Numbered from the stretch's first letter, positions 1 through 9,437 are shown. The stretch is DNA of 64,000 nucleotides from Cognatiluteimonas telluris (GCF_011320095.1 NZ_JAANOY010000009.1:1-64000); one strand, 5' to 3'. Numbers and translations: made by a program. The notes: generated by a model not told the origin, from the letters alone.

Positions 1-686
1 TGGGCACCCGCGCGGCCGGCCGCATGCCGGCGCAGGCGTGCCTGCAGCAGGGCGTCGAGGATCCTCACCGGCCTGCCGCCGGGGGGCACGGGCGGCCAGG
101 TGCCAAGCAGTTCGGACGCCCACGCGCGCGCGACGGCGTCCTCGCCACTGGACGCGCCGACGCGCGCACGCACTTGCAACGGCGCCGCCGCGTCGCCCTG
201 CGACAGCAGCTGGGTGGCGAGCAGCGCCTGCGCGCGGACAGCGGATGCACCGGGACTGTTGCCATCGGTCGCGGCGCCATCGAAAAGCTCAGACTCGATC
301 GACACCATCGCATTGGCGAGGGACGCGAGGGCGGCGCCGGCCTGCGCGGCGTTTCCCGCCGGTTCACGACTGTCCAGCAGCGCCGGCAAGGCGGCCGCCA
401 GCACCATCCAGTGCGACGACGCCGGTTGCAGCACCGAGCCCAGCGGATGCCGACGCCGTCCCTGCGCCCAGCCCGCCAGTTCCTCGGCCCACCAGCCAAG
501 TTTCGCTTCACCCGGGCGCGGGTCGCTGCCGTTCCAGGCGGCATCGGCCAGCTCCTGCAGCAGCGCAAACCACGCCGCCGCGACTTCGCGCTCGCGCGTG
601 GCCACGAAAACTTCGGCGACGCGCCATTCGGGCCAGCGCACGCGCCATTTGTGCAGGAATCCGTCCAGCGCTTCGGAATCGCTCAC
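1..686 (-). CDS. Squalene/phytoene synthase-family protein (partial, runs off left edge)
   Basis: An open frame starts at a GTG (684-686) and stays open to base 1, giving about 228 residues with the C-terminus missing. The N-terminal half has the family-like stretch ELADAAWNGSDPRPGEAKL, then GWWAEEL and RRHPLGSVL, as in trans-isoprenyl synthases of the squalene/phytoene group and their NDUFAF6-like relatives. I do not see clear DxxxD motifs in the visible part, so catalysis is uncertain. The GTG overlaps the stop of the upstream phosphatase (GTGA), so it is probably the last gene of the mtaD-ubiG-phosphatase operon. The family call is inference from motifs; the substrate is unknown. Confidence 0.6.
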   Translation of the reverse strand, partial: MSDSEALDGFLHKWRVRWPEWRVAEVFVATREREVAAAWFALLQELADAAWNGSDPRPGEAKLGWWAEELAGWAQGRRRHPLGSVLQPASSHWMVLAAALPALLDSREPAGNAAQAGAALASLANAMVSIESELFDGAATDGNSPGASAVRAQALLATQLLSQGDAAAPLQVRARVGASSGEDAVARAWASELLGTWPPVPPGGRPVRILDALLQARLRRHAAGRAGA

Positions 687-1366
687 CGCAGGCGCGACCA
701 CAGATGGGGATCCAGCAACGCCTGCGGGGTGTCGACGCTGGCATCGGCCTGCCACGTCGCCGGGTCGTCGTCGCCCAGCCGGTAGCCCCACAACGCCGTG
801 ATCGAGGGCATGCCCGCGGCGCGGGCCGCTTCGATATCGCGCGCGTCGTCGCCGACATATGCGCAGTCGGGCGCGTCGAGGCCCAGTTGTCGCGCCGCAT
901 GCAGCAGCGGCAAGGGATCGGGCTTGCGCACCGGGAGCGTATCGCCGCCCACCAGCACGGCGCAGCGCGCCTGCCAGCCGACCAGCGGCAGCAATTGCCG
1001 CGCCAGGTATTCGGGTTTGTTGGTGACGATGCCCCAGCGGCTGCCGCTGTCCTCGATCGCCGCCAGCAGGTTCTCCACGCCCTCGAACACCGGACCGTGG
1101 CGGGCGAGCTCCTGCTGGTAGAGCTCCAGGAATTCGGGAACCATCGCCTCGCGGCGCTCGGCATCGAGCTGCGCGAACGCGGTCGCCAGCATCGCGCGCG
1201 ATCCGCGCGAGACGTGCGGGCGCAGTTCGGCCAATGTAATCGGCGGCGCGCCACGCGCCGCGCGCATGCGGTCGATGGTCGCCACGAAATCCGGCGCGCT
1301 GTCGAGCAGCGTTCCGTCCAGGTCGAACAGCACCAGCGCCGGGAATCCCACCGCCACTGCCGTCAT
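683..1366 (-). CDS. mupP: HAD-superfamily phosphatase, MupP/Gph type
   Basis: A 227-residue HAD hydrolase. Motif I is [14 protein letters not shown] near residues 14-27, motif II is VTNKPEYL, and the final acidic motif is [12 protein letters not shown]. Such proteins are often labelled phosphoglycolate phosphatase. In Pseudomonas, however, the homologue directly after ubiG is MupP, the N-acetylmuramate 6-phosphate phosphatase of peptidoglycan recycling, and the same mtaD-ubiG-phosphatase order is seen here. The ATG at 1364-1366 overlaps the ubiG stop by 4 bases. The HAD family is certain. The choice of MupP over Gph rests on gene order and on nagZ lying elsewhere in the window. Confidence 0.8.
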   Translation of the reverse strand: MTAVAVGFPALVLFDLDGTLLDSAPDFVATIDRMRAARGAPPITLAELRPHVSRGSRAMLATAFAQLDAERREAMVPEFLELYQQELARHGPVFEGVENLLAAIEDSGSRWGIVTNKPEYLARQLLPLVGWQARCAVLVGGDTLPVRKPDPLPLLHAARQLGLDAPDCAYVGDDARDIEAARAAGMPSITALWGYRLGDDDPATWQADASVDTPQALLDPHLWSRLR

Positions 1367-2082
1367 GGCAGCGCTGGCTTGAGTGCGCACGCCAGGTAAT
1401 TGACGTCGGTGCGGGGGGACAGGCGCGCGTGGTTGCGCCATGGCTCGTAGACCAGGCCGCTGACGTCTTCCAGCACCAGCGTGCTGTCGCGCAACCAGGC
1501 CGCGAGCTCCGATGGGCGGATGAAATCGCGGTACTGGTGCGTGCCCTTGGGCAGCACGCGCGCGATGTATTCGGCGCCAACGATCGCCAGTGCGAACGCC
1601 GCCGGCGTGCGGTTGAGCGTGGATACGAACAATCGCCCGCCGGGCCGCAGCAGGGTCGCGCACGCACGCAGGATCGATGCCGGATCGGGCACGTGCTCGA
1701 GCATCTCCATGCAGGTGATGGTGTCGTAGGCGCCCGGCGCCTCGGCGGCGAGGGCTTCAGCCGCGATCTGCCGGTAATCGACCTTGATGCCCGATTCCAG
1801 GCCGTGCAGGCGGGCGATCTTCAACAGTTCCGGTGCAAGGTCGATCGCGGTGACGTCGGCGCCTTCGCGCGCCATCGCCTCGCTCAGCAGGCCGGCGCCG
1901 CAGCCGATGTCGAGCACGCGCGCGCCACGCAACGGGGCGCGTGCGGCGACATAGCCCAGGCGCGCCGGGTTGAGCGCATGCAGCGCTTTCTGCGGGCCCT
2001 GCGGGTCCCACCAGCGATGGGCGAGTTCGTCGAACTTGTCCAGTTCGGCCTGCGAGAAGTTGCCTGCTGCCGTCGTGTTCAT
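1363..2082 (-). CDS. ubiG: Ubiquinone biosynthesis O-methyltransferase UbiG
   Basis: A 239-residue class I SAM methyltransferase that performs both O-methylations of the ubiquinone ring. The SAM-binding loop is [16 protein letters not shown], followed by the acidic VTAIDLAP; further family motifs are [11 protein letters not shown] and LFVSTLNRT. The start chosen is ATG 2080-2082 ([11 protein letters not shown]), which forms an ATGA overlap with the end of mtaD. An in-frame upstream ATG would add only low-complexity residues inside mtaD. Length and motifs match UbiG closely. Confidence 0.95.
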   Translation of the reverse strand: MNTTAAGNFSQAELDKFDELAHRWWDPQGPQKALHALNPARLGYVAARAPLRGARVLDIGCGAGLLSEAMAREGADVTAIDLAPELLKIARLHGLESGIKVDYRQIAAEALAAEAPGAYDTITCMEMLEHVPDPASILRACATLLRPGGRLFVSTLNRTPAAFALAIVGAEYIARVLPKGTHQYRDFIRPSELAAWLRDSTLVLEDVSGLVYEPWRNHARLSPRTDVNYLACALKPALP

Positions 2083-3425
2083 CGGACCACCTCGATGCCG
2101 GCGATGCGTTGGCGCCATTGCCGCGCATTGGCGATCAATGCATCGGCGTCGATGCCGACCAGCTGGCGGTCGCGCAGTTTCTGGCGACCGGCGATCCAGG
2201 CATCGGACACCTGCTGGCGCCCGCAGGCATAGACCAGTTGCGAGACGACGTAGTGCAGCGGCTGCGTCTCGACCTGCGCCAGATCAACGCACACGAGGTC
2301 GGCCTGCTTGCCGGCCTCGATCGAACCGACGAGGTGATCCAGGCCCATCGCGCAAGCGCCACCGAGCGTTGCCGCGCGCAGCGCCGTGGCGGCATCCAGT
2401 GCGGAGGCGTCGTCGGCCACGGCCTTGGCCAGCAGCGCGGCGGTGCGGGTTTCGCCGAACATGTCCAGGTCGTTGTTGCTGGCCGCGCCGTCGGTGCCGA
2501 TCGCCAGGTTGACGCCGGCGCGCAGCAGTTTCGCCGCCGGGCAGAAGCCCGAGGCGAGCTTGAGGTTGGATTCGGCGCAGTGCACCACCGATACGCCGCG
2601 CTCGGCGCACAGGGCGATCTCGGCATCGGTCAATTGCGTCATGTGCACCGCGATCAGGCGATCGTTGACCAGGCCCAGGCGGTCCAGGCGCGCCAGCGGG
2701 CGTTGCCCGTATTTCTGCTGCGACTCGGCCACCTCGTGCGCGGTCTCGTGCACGTGGCAGTGCACCGGCAGGTCGAGCTGGTCGGAAAGCATGCGCAGGC
2801 GTTCGAAGTTGGCATTCGAGACGGTGTACGGCGCATGCGGCGCGAATGCGGTCGTGACCAGCGGATCCTTGCGCCACTGATCGTGCACTTCGGTGGCGCG
2901 ATCGAAGTATTCATCGTCGCTGCGCGCCCACGACGACGGGAAATCGATGATCGGCAGGCCGATCCGGGCTCGGAAGCCATGGCGCTTGTACGTCGCCGCC
3001 TGCACGTCGGGAAAGAAGTAGTTCTCGTTGCAGCAGGTGGTGCCGCCACGCAGCATCTCGGCGATCGCCAGGGTGATGCCGTCGGCGACGAACTCCGGCC
3101 CGATCAGCTGCGCTTCCAGCGGCCAGATATGGCCCTGCAGCCACTGCATCAGCGGCAGGTCGTCGGCCACGCCGCGCAGCAGCGTCATCGGGTTGTGGAC
3201 GTGGGCGTTGACCAGGCCCGGCAGAAGCACGCCGTCGGGACGGGCGACGACCTGTGCCGGCGCGAAGCGGGCGCGGGCTTCGGCGATGGGCAGCAGCGCA
3301 ATGATTTCGGTGTCGCGGACCGCGACCGCGTGGTCATGGAGGACCACGCCGTGCGGCTGGATCGGAACCACGAAGCCGGCTTCGATCAGCAGGTCGCAGG
3401 CTTCGGGGATCGCGTTGGTCGTCAT
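2079..3425 (-). CDS. mtaD: 5-methylthioadenosine/S-adenosylhomocysteine deaminase (TRZ/ATZ family)
   Basis: A 448-residue amidohydrolase. The metal-binding motif is [13 protein letters not shown], followed by the catalytic histidine segment [14 protein letters not shown] and the C-terminal metal aspartate in [15 protein letters not shown]. MtaD deaminates methylthioadenosine to methylthioinosine. The next steps of that route, an MTI phosphorylase and hypoxanthine phosphoribosyltransferase, are at 38154-39572, which supports this substrate. The start is ATG 3423-3425 (MTTNAIP). The frame continues open upstream only as antisense of efp. It is the first gene of a tightly overlapped operon with ubiG, the HAD phosphatase and the synthase-like gene. 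Confidence 0.88.
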   Translation of the reverse strand: MTTNAIPEACDLLIEAGFVVPIQPHGVVLHDHAVAVRDTEIIALLPIAEARARFAPAQVVARPDGVLLPGLVNAHVHNPMTLLRGVADDLPLMQWLQGHIWPLEAQLIGPEFVADGITLAIAEMLRGGTTCCNENYFFPDVQAATYKRHGFRARIGLPIIDFPSSWARSDDEYFDRATEVHDQWRKDPLVTTAFAPHAPYTVSNANFERLRMLSDQLDLPVHCHVHETAHEVAESQQKYGQRPLARLDRLGLVNDRLIAVHMTQLTDAEIALCAERGVSVVHCAESNLKLASGFCPAAKLLRAGVNLAIGTDGAASNNDLDMFGETRTAALLAKAVADDASALDAATALRAATLGGACAMGLDHLVGSIEAGKQADLVCVDLAQVETQPLHYVVSQLVYACGRQQVSDAWIAGRQKLRDRQLVGIDADALIANARQWRQRIAGIEVVR

Positions 3426-3592
3426 CCGGCTATTTTGCCCGTCAATGGTGCAAAGGCGGGGAAAGAGGGTGGTGGTTGCCGGTCGACGTCCGTGGATCGC
3501 CTCCTGCACGGATGGCGAACGCGGGGATGGGGAGCGCTTGCCGGTTCCGCGACCGCCGGCCGCATCCGCACGGCGGACACGACCGGCGTCGA

Positions 3593-4159
3593 TTATTTCA
3601 CGCGCGAGACGTATTCGCCGGAGCGGGTATCGACCTTGATGATTTCGTCCTGGCCGACGAACAACGGCACGCGCACCACCGCGCCGGTCTCGAGCTTGGC
3701 CGGCTTGCCGCCGCCGCCCGAGGTGTCGCCGCGCACGCCCGGATCGGTTTCCACGATCTTCAGTTCGACGAAGTTCGGCGGCTGCACCGAGATCGGCACG
3801 CCGTTCCACAGCGTCACCACGCAGTCTTCCTCGCCCTTGAGCCACTTCTCGGCGCCCGCCATGCCGGCCTTGTCGGACTGCACCTGCTCGAAGCTTTCCG
3901 GGTTCATGAAATGCCAGTACTCGCCGTCGGCATACAGGTACTGCATGTCGGTATCGACCACGTCGGCGACATCGACGTTGTCGGTGGCCTTCATCGTCAT
4001 CTCGACCACGCGGCCGTTCTTGATGTTGCGGAACTTGATGCGGGTGAACGCCTGGCCCTTGCCGGGTTTGACGTACTCGGTCTCGGTGATGATGCAGGGG
4101 TCGTTGTTGACCAGGATCTTCTGTCCGGTCTTGACGTCGTTCATGCCGAGGCTGGCCAT
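3593..4159 (-). CDS. efp: Translation elongation factor P
   Basis: A 188-residue EF-P, which rescues ribosomes stalled at polyproline stretches. The N-terminal KOW-like domain carries [10 protein letters not shown], where Lys34 is the residue that is beta-lysylated in Escherichia coli-type EF-P. The two OB-type domains follow, with the family signature running through [16 protein letters not shown]. It is divergent from epmB, whose product makes the (R)-beta-lysine used for this modification; EpmA is not in the window. A good ribosome-binding site (caggagcatcc) precedes the ATG. Proline-rich products in the window, such as the one at 33027-33977, would be plausible clients. Confidence 0.97.
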   Translation of the reverse strand: MASLGMNDVKTGQKILVNNDPCIITETEYVKPGKGQAFTRIKFRNIKNGRVVEMTMKATDNVDVADVVDTDMQYLYADGEYWHFMNPESFEQVQSDKAGMAGAEKWLKGEEDCVVTLWNGVPISVQPPNFVELKIVETDPGVRGDTSGGGGKPAKLETGAVVRVPLFVGQDEIIKVDTRSGEYVSRVK

Positions 4160-4172
4160 GGATGCTCCTGGG

Positions 4173-4190
4173 GCCGCCCCGCGGGGCGGC
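4173..4190. repeat. Perfect 18-bp GC palindrome upstream of efp
   Basis: The sequence GCCGCCCCGCGGGGCGGC is a perfect inverted repeat, lying 13 bases upstream of the efp start codon and inside the efp/epmB divergent region. It would form a strong hairpin in the efp leader just before the ribosome-binding site, or it could be a protein-binding operator. Its role is not known. Confidence 0.5.
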
Positions 4191-4256
4191 TAGACTATGG
4201 GATTGGATTCCGGCGGCGCTCGGGCTTGGGCACGGGCGGCTGGAGGCAGACCCGAC

Positions 4257-5333
4257 ATGATACCGACTGGCGCCATGCAGCTCATCCCGAACGACACCCC
4301 GACCGCCCTCGCGGACGCGGCCGCCGTGCCGCCGGCGCCCGGATCGATGGCGGGCAGCGACTGGAAGCGCCTGTGGCGCGACGCGGTGCGCGACCCGCGC
4401 GAGCTGCTGGCGCTGCTCGATCTCGGTGACTTGGGCAACCGCATTTCCGATACCGCTGCCGCCCAATTCCCGCTGCGGGTGCCGCGCGGCTTCGTCGCCC
4501 GCATGCGGCGCGGCGATCCGCACGACCCGCTGCTGCGGCAGGTGCTGCCGCTGGACGACGAGGAGCGCCCGGTGCCCGGCTTCGGCCTGGACGCCGTCGG
4601 CGATGCCGCCGCGCGCACCGCGACCGGGGTGCTGCAGAAATACCGCGGGCGCGCCCTGCTGGTGACCACGGGCGCCTGCGCGGTGCACTGCCGCTACTGC
4701 TTCCGGCGCCATTTTCCCTACGACGAGCAAACCGCCATCCGCGACGGCTGGCGCGAAGCGCTGGACGCGATCGCCCGCGACGACAGCATCGATGAGGTCA
4801 TCCTGTCCGGCGGCGACCCGCTGTCGCTGTCCACCGCCAAGCTGGCCGAACTGACCCACGGGCTGGCCGCGATCCCGCGCCTGCGCCGCTTGCGGATCCA
4901 CAGCCGGCTGCCGGTGGTGCTCCCCGAGCGCGTCGATGGCGACCTGCTGGCCTGGATCTCGGGGCTGCGCTGGCCGCTGGCCTTCGTGATCCACGCCAAC
5001 CACGCCAACGAGTTCGATGCCGGCGTCGATGCGGCGCTGGCACGCCTGCGCGGCGTCGGTGCCACCCTGCTCAACCAGGCGGTGCTGCTGCGTGGCGTGA
5101 ACGATTCAGCCGACGCCCTGGCGGGGCTCTCGGAACGCGCCTACGCAGCCGGGGTCCTCCCCTATTACCTGCACCAGCTCGACCGGGTCGCCGGCACGGC
5201 GCACTTCGAGGTGTCCGATGCCGAGGCGATCACGGTCCACGCCGCGCTGGCGGCGCGGCTGCCCGGCTACCTCCTGCCCCGGCTGGTGCGTGAACTCCCC
5301 GGCGACACTGGAAAGCGTCCACTGACGGCATGA
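4257..5333 (+). CDS. epmB: EF-P beta-lysylation protein EpmB (lysine 2,3-aminomutase-like)
   Basis: A 358-residue radical SAM protein. The 4Fe-4S cluster motif is CAVHCRYCFRRHF, followed by the lysine aminomutase-type segments VILSGGDPLSLS and RIHSRLPVVLPERV. EpmB converts L-lysine to (R)-beta-lysine for attachment to EF-P, and it sits divergently next to efp. The start at ATG 4257 has a GGAGG about 12 bases upstream; a second ATG at 4275 is possible. The C-terminus ends soon after YYLHQLDRVAGTAHFEV, shorter than true lysine 2,3-aminomutases, as expected for EpmB. Confidence 0.93.
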   Translation: MIPTGAMQLIPNDTPTALADAAAVPPAPGSMAGSDWKRLWRDAVRDPRELLALLDLGDLGNRISDTAAAQFPLRVPRGFVARMRRGDPHDPLLRQVLPLDDEERPVPGFGLDAVGDAAARTATGVLQKYRGRALLVTTGACAVHCRYCFRRHFPYDEQTAIRDGWREALDAIARDDSIDEVILSGGDPLSLSTAKLAELTHGLAAIPRLRRLRIHSRLPVVLPERVDGDLLAWISGLRWPLAFVIHANHANEFDAGVDAALARLRGVGATLLNQAVLLRGVNDSADALAGLSERAYAAGVLPYYLHQLDRVAGTAHFEVSDAEAITVHAALAARLPGYLLPRLVRELPGDTGKRPLTA

Positions 5334-5410
5334 CGCCACCGCGCGCGTCTCACCACCGATTGGACGCGCTTGCGGCCATCGTGTAGAAAACGCGGATTAC
5401 GGAGAGATGC

Positions 5411-7486
5411 ATGCCCATCGGTGCCGAGACCGCGCTTCGCCTGATGATCGTCGACGACAGCGTCGAGGACGCCGAGTCGATCGTCAGTGCGATGCGCAAT
5501 GCCGGGATCGCGGTGCGGCCGCTGCGGCCCGCCTCGGCCGAGGAACTGGGCGCGATGATCGCGGGCCAGCAGATCGACCTGGTGCTGGCCGCGCAGCAAT
5601 CCAACGGGGTGCCGCTGGACGAGGTGCTGCAACTGGTGAAATCCAGCGGCAAGGACATGCCGGTCATCGCCGTGGCCGACCACGTCGATGAGAAGAGCCT
5701 GAGCCAGGCGTTTGCCGGCGGGGTCCGTGCGATCGCGCTGCGCAACAATCCCCAGCAGCTGCTCGGCGCCGTGCGCACCGAGTGGTCCGACCTCGAGGCG
5801 CGGCGCTCGCTGCGCCGCCTCGAAGCGCAGGTGCGCGAGACCGAACGCCGCTGCGACGCGCTGATCGAATCCTCGCGCGAGCCCATCGCCTACGTCCACG
5901 AAGGCATGCATATCCGTGCCAACGGCGCGTACCTGGAGATGTTCGGCTTCGAATCCTTCGACGACATCGAGGGAATGTCGCTGCTGGACCTGGTGAGCCC
6001 CCAGCACGTGGAAGGCTTCAAGCAGTTGCTCAAGTCGATGAGCAAGGGCGAAGCGCCACCGCCTCGCTATGAACTCGAAGCCCACGACATCGAGGGCAAT
6101 TCGTTTCCCGCGGTGATGGAGTTCACGCCGGCGCTGTATGAAGGCGAGCCCTGCCTGCAGGTCGTGTTCCGGCGCCAGGAAGTGGATCCGGAACTGGCGC
6201 GCGAGGTCGAGGAACTGCGCCAGCGCGACCAGGTCACCGGGCTGCTCAACCGCCCGACGTTCCTGCGGGTGCTCGAGGACGCCGTCGCCGCCGCCGCGCA
6301 GAACCAGGGCCAGTACGGGCTGCTGCTGCTCGAACCGGACCATTACCAGCGCCTGCTGCAGGAGATCGGCCTGGACTCGGCCGACGCCCTGCTCGAAGCG
6401 CTGGCCGAACGCCTGCGCAGCGTGATCGACGACCAGGCCCAGGCAGCCCGCTTCGGCGAGCACAGCCTGGCGGTGCTGGTGCGGGCCGACCACGTCGCCA
6501 CCACCGCGCTGGCCGAGCGCATCCGCGAAGCCTTCGCCTCGCACGTGTTCGAGATCGGCAGCCGTTCCAGCGCGATCACCGCCAGCATCGGCGGCGTGCA
6601 GATCGGCGAGAAGATCGCCAGCGTCACCCAGGTGCTGGCCAAGGCCAACCATGGAGTGCAGTCGTCGATCGCGGTCGGCGGCAACCGCTGCGAGGTCTTC
6701 GACCCCAGCGCCGTGGACCGCGCCGAGGAGGAGCGCATCCAGGCCTGGGTTTCGCGCCTGCGCGATGCGCTGGACCATAACCGCTTCCTGCTCTACTACC
6801 AGCCGGTGATCAGCCTGCAGGGCGAACCCGGCGCAACCTACGAAACCTACATCAGGCTCGATGCGGGCCGTGGCGAAATGGTGCCGCCGCTGAGCTTCCT
6901 GCAGATCGCGGAGGAACACGGGCTGCTGTGGGAGATCGACCGCTGGGTCGTCGGCCATGCGATCGACATCATCGGCCAGCGCGCGCGTGCCGGGCAGCCG
7001 ACCACGCTGCTGGTGAAGATCACCCAGGCCTCGCTGGCGGACGACAGCCTGGCGCGCTACGTCGGCGAGCAGCTTGCGCTGCACAAGGTCAGCGGCGAGT
7101 ACCTGGTGCTGCAACTGCCGGAGGCCAAGGTGTTCACCAACCTGCGCGCCTCGCAGGAATTCGTCGCCGCGGTGGCGGCGCACAAGTGCCGCGTGGGCCT
7201 GGAACAGTTCGGCGTCGGCCTGGATTCGTTCCAGCTGCTGTCGCACTTCGATCCGTCCTTCATCAAGCTCGACCGCAGCTTCATGGAAGACCTCGCCAAG
7301 AACACCACCAACCAGCAACGGGTGCGCGACATCGCGACCAAGGCCCGCAGCCTGGGCATCCGCAGCATCGCCGAGTTCGTGCAGGACGCGGCGAGCATGT
7401 CGTTCCTGTTCTCCAGCGGCATCGACTATGTCGAAGGGCATTTCCTGGCGCCTGCGGGCCCGGAGATGAATTACGACTTCGAATAG
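5411..7486 (+). CDS. fimX: FimX-like degenerate REC-PAS-GGDEF-EAL regulator of type IV pili
   Basis: A 691-residue four-domain protein: receiver (about 9-125), PAS (about 145-255), GGDEF (about 265-435) and EAL (about 445-685). All three signalling domains look inactive. The usual receiver phospho-acceptor position reads LVLAAQQ, the GGDEF site reads FGEHSLA (348-354), and the EAL site reads ETYIRL (478-483). This layout and length match Xanthomonas FimX, which binds c-di-GMP through its EAL domain and contacts PilZ and the pilus ATPase PilB. A PilZ homologue is at 57397-57756. The start ATG 5411 follows an acggagag ribosome-binding site. It appears monocistronic. Confidence 0.88.
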   Translation: MPIGAETALRLMIVDDSVEDAESIVSAMRNAGIAVRPLRPASAEELGAMIAGQQIDLVLAAQQSNGVPLDEVLQLVKSSGKDMPVIAVADHVDEKSLSQAFAGGVRAIALRNNPQQLLGAVRTEWSDLEARRSLRRLEAQVRETERRCDALIESSREPIAYVHEGMHIRANGAYLEMFGFESFDDIEGMSLLDLVSPQHVEGFKQLLKSMSKGEAPPPRYELEAHDIEGNSFPAVMEFTPALYEGEPCLQVVFRRQEVDPELAREVEELRQRDQVTGLLNRPTFLRVLEDAVAAAAQNQGQYGLLLLEPDHYQRLLQEIGLDSADALLEALAERLRSVIDDQAQAARFGEHSLAVLVRADHVATTALAERIREAFASHVFEIGSRSSAITASIGGVQIGEKIASVTQVLAKANHGVQSSIAVGGNRCEVFDPSAVDRAEEERIQAWVSRLRDALDHNRFLLYYQPVISLQGEPGATYETYIRLDAGRGEMVPPLSFLQIAEEHGLLWEIDRWVVGHAIDIIGQRARAGQPTTLLVKITQASLADDSLARYVGEQLALHKVSGEYLVLQLPEAKVFTNLRASQEFVAAVAAHKCRVGLEQFGVGLDSFQLLSHFDPSFIKLDRSFMEDLAKNTTNQQRVRDIATKARSLGIRSIAEFVQDAASMSFLFSSGIDYVEGHFLAPAGPEMNYDFE

Positions 7487-7627
7487 CCGCGAGCGGTGAT
7501 CGAAGGTCGCGACCAGCACGGGAGGCGCGCCCCGCGGATGCGGGCTCCCTGTATTTGCCCGGCCACCGGGCATCCGGCGGTGGGCACGGCCGGGATTGCG
7601 TTCGCCGGCGTCCGGTGAGCCCCTGGA

Positions 7628-8512
7628 ATGGGCGCCTATCGCGGCCGTTTCGCGCCCTCGCCCACCGGAGACCTGCACTTCGGTTCGCTGGTGGCGGCGC
7701 TGGGCAGCTGGCTGTTCGCGCGCCACGCGGGCGGCCAGTGGCTGTTGCGGGTCGAGGACCTCGATCCACCACGCGAGGTCGCCGGTGCGGCCGACCGCCA
7801 GCTGGCGGCGCTGGCCGCGTTCGGCCTTGTGTCTGATGCGCCGGTGCTGCGGCAAAGCACGCGCGATGCCCACTACCGGTCGGCGCTGGAGTCGCTGCTG
7901 GCATCGGGCCGGGCGTTCGAATGCCATTGCAGCCGTTCGGACCTGGCCGCCACCGGAGGCATCCACCGCCAGTGCGTGGCGGGCGCGCGCCGCCGCGATC
8001 CGTCGATCCGCCTGGGGGTGCCGACCGGCACCCGCCTTGCGTTCGACGATGCCGTCCAGGGACGCGTCGTCCAGCGGGTCGATCGCGAGGTGGGGGATTT
8101 CGTGCTGCGACGCGCCGATGGTTACTGGGCATACCAGCTGGCGGTGGTGGTCGACGATGCCGCCCAGGTCATCACCGACGTCGTTCGCGGCGCGGACTTG
8201 CTGGATTCCGTGCCGCGCCAGGTCCTGTTGCAACGGGCCCTGGGGCTGCCGACGCCGCGCTACGCCCACCTGCCGCTGGTGGTCGATGCCCACGGGCGCA
8301 AGCTGTCGAAGTCACTGGCCACGCTGCCGGTGGACGGACGGGCGCCGCTGCCGGCATTGCGCGCCGCCTGGCAGGTGCTCGGACAGGTCCCCCTGCGTTT
8401 GTCCGGCGCCGCTCCGGTCTCCAAATGGCTGCATGCGGCGGTCGACGGCTTCGATCCCGCCAGGATTCCATCCGGCCCGCAGCCGCTGCCGACAGCCGGC
8501 GTATCGGCCTGA
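7628..8512 (+). CDS. gluQ: Glutamyl-Q tRNA(Asp) synthetase
   Basis: A 294-residue truncated GluRS paralogue that attaches glutamate to the queuosine base of tRNA-Asp. The HIGH-like motif is FAPSPTGDLHFGSLV and the KMSKS-like motif is GRKLSKSLAT. Between them lies a likely zinc site, FECHCSRSDL followed by HRQC, where a histidine stands near the position of the tyrosine ligand in E. coli. There is no anticodon-binding domain, as expected. The ATG at 7628 begins MGAYRGRFAPSP. The 141-base gap before it holds no gene that I recognise. Confidence 0.93.
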   Translation: MGAYRGRFAPSPTGDLHFGSLVAALGSWLFARHAGGQWLLRVEDLDPPREVAGAADRQLAALAAFGLVSDAPVLRQSTRDAHYRSALESLLASGRAFECHCSRSDLAATGGIHRQCVAGARRRDPSIRLGVPTGTRLAFDDAVQGRVVQRVDREVGDFVLRRADGYWAYQLAVVVDDAAQVITDVVRGADLLDSVPRQVLLQRALGLPTPRYAHLPLVVDAHGRKLSKSLATLPVDGRAPLPALRAAWQVLGQVPLRLSGAAPVSKWLHAAVDGFDPARIPSGPQPLPTAGVSA

Positions 8513-8585
8513 CCACCTCGGCTTCGCGCCGGACGCGCTACATTGGTGCGGTTGCCGCGTTCGCGGCGCCCGGAAGGATTCGACA

Positions 8586-9326
8586 ATGACGGCACGCGTC
8601 GCACTGGTGACCGGCGGGACGGGCGGCATCGGCACCGCCATCTGCAAGCGGCTCGCCGCGCAGGGGCACAAGGTCGCCACCAACTACCGCAACGAGGACA
8701 AGGCGCGCGCCTGGCAGCAGCAGATGCGCGATGCCGGGTTCGACATCGCGCTGGCGAAGGGCGATGTCTCCTCGCCAGCCGAAGCCGCGGGCATCGTGGG
8801 CGAGGTCGAGCGGCAGCTGGGGCCGGTCGAGATCCTGGTCAACAACGCAGGCATCACCCGCGACACCACCTTCCACAAGATGCGGCCCGAGCAGTGGATG
8901 GAGGTCATCAACACCAACCTCAACTCCGTCTACAACATGACCCGGCCGGTGATCGAAGGCATGCGCGAGCGGCGCTGGGGCCGGGTGATCCAGATCGCTT
9001 CGATCAACGGCCAGAAAGGTCAGTACGGGCAGGCGAACTACGCCGCCGCGAAGGCCGGCATGCATGGTTTCACGATCTCCCTGGCGCAGGAAAACGCCAG
9101 GCTCGGAATCACCGTCAACACCGTCTCGCCCGGCTACATCGGCACCGACATGGTGATGGCCGTGCCCGAAGAGGTCCGCAACAAGATCGTGGCGCAGATC
9201 CCCACCGGCCGGCTGGGATCGCCCGATGAAATCGCCTACGCGGTCTCGTTCTTCATTCCCGACGAGGCCTCCTGGATCACCGGCGCGAACCTGTCGGCCA
9301 ACGGCGGGCAGTACATGGGCTGGTGA
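8586..9326 (+). CDS. phbB: Acetoacetyl-CoA reductase (PhbB-type SDR), copy 1
   Basis: A 246-residue short-chain dehydrogenase. The NAD(P)-binding motif is TGGTGGIG, then NNAGITRDTTFHKM, with the catalytic Ser-Tyr-Lys set in IASINGQ and GQANYAAAKAG. PhbB enzymes reduce acetoacetyl-CoA to (R)-3-hydroxybutyryl-CoA for polyhydroxyalkanoate synthesis. It is 179 bases upstream of phaR, the PHA regulator, which supports that role. No PHA synthase or thiolase gene lies in the window. A FabG-like role in fatty acid synthesis is the main alternative. Confidence 0.9.
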   Translation: MTARVALVTGGTGGIGTAICKRLAAQGHKVATNYRNEDKARAWQQQMRDAGFDIALAKGDVSSPAEAAGIVGEVERQLGPVEILVNNAGITRDTTFHKMRPEQWMEVINTNLNSVYNMTRPVIEGMRERRWGRVIQIASINGQKGQYGQANYAAAKAGMHGFTISLAQENARLGITVNTVSPGYIGTDMVMAVPEEVRNKIVAQIPTGRLGSPDEIAYAVSFFIPDEASWITGANLSANGGQYMGW

Positions 9327-9437
9327 CCTCGCGCGCGGTCCCCGTCCAACATCCCGCTGACGGCGCGCCGGATCGCGCGTCGTCGCAAAAGACTGAACGG
9401 ATGCCTGCCGCCCCGCGCGGCAGGTGACTTGAGAGGC

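Noticed and set aside
2079-5003. A 974-codon minus-strand frame suggesting a fusion to MtaD
   Set aside because: The part beyond 3425 is out of frame with efp on the same strand and antisense to epmB; it has no recognisable domain. MtaD starts normally at 3425.
5267-8293. A 1008-codon open frame on the minus strand across fimX and gluQ
   Set aside because: It is antisense to two well-supported genes, low in complexity (rich in Arg, Ala, Gln, His) and matches no family. Long antisense frames are expected in very GC-rich coding DNA.
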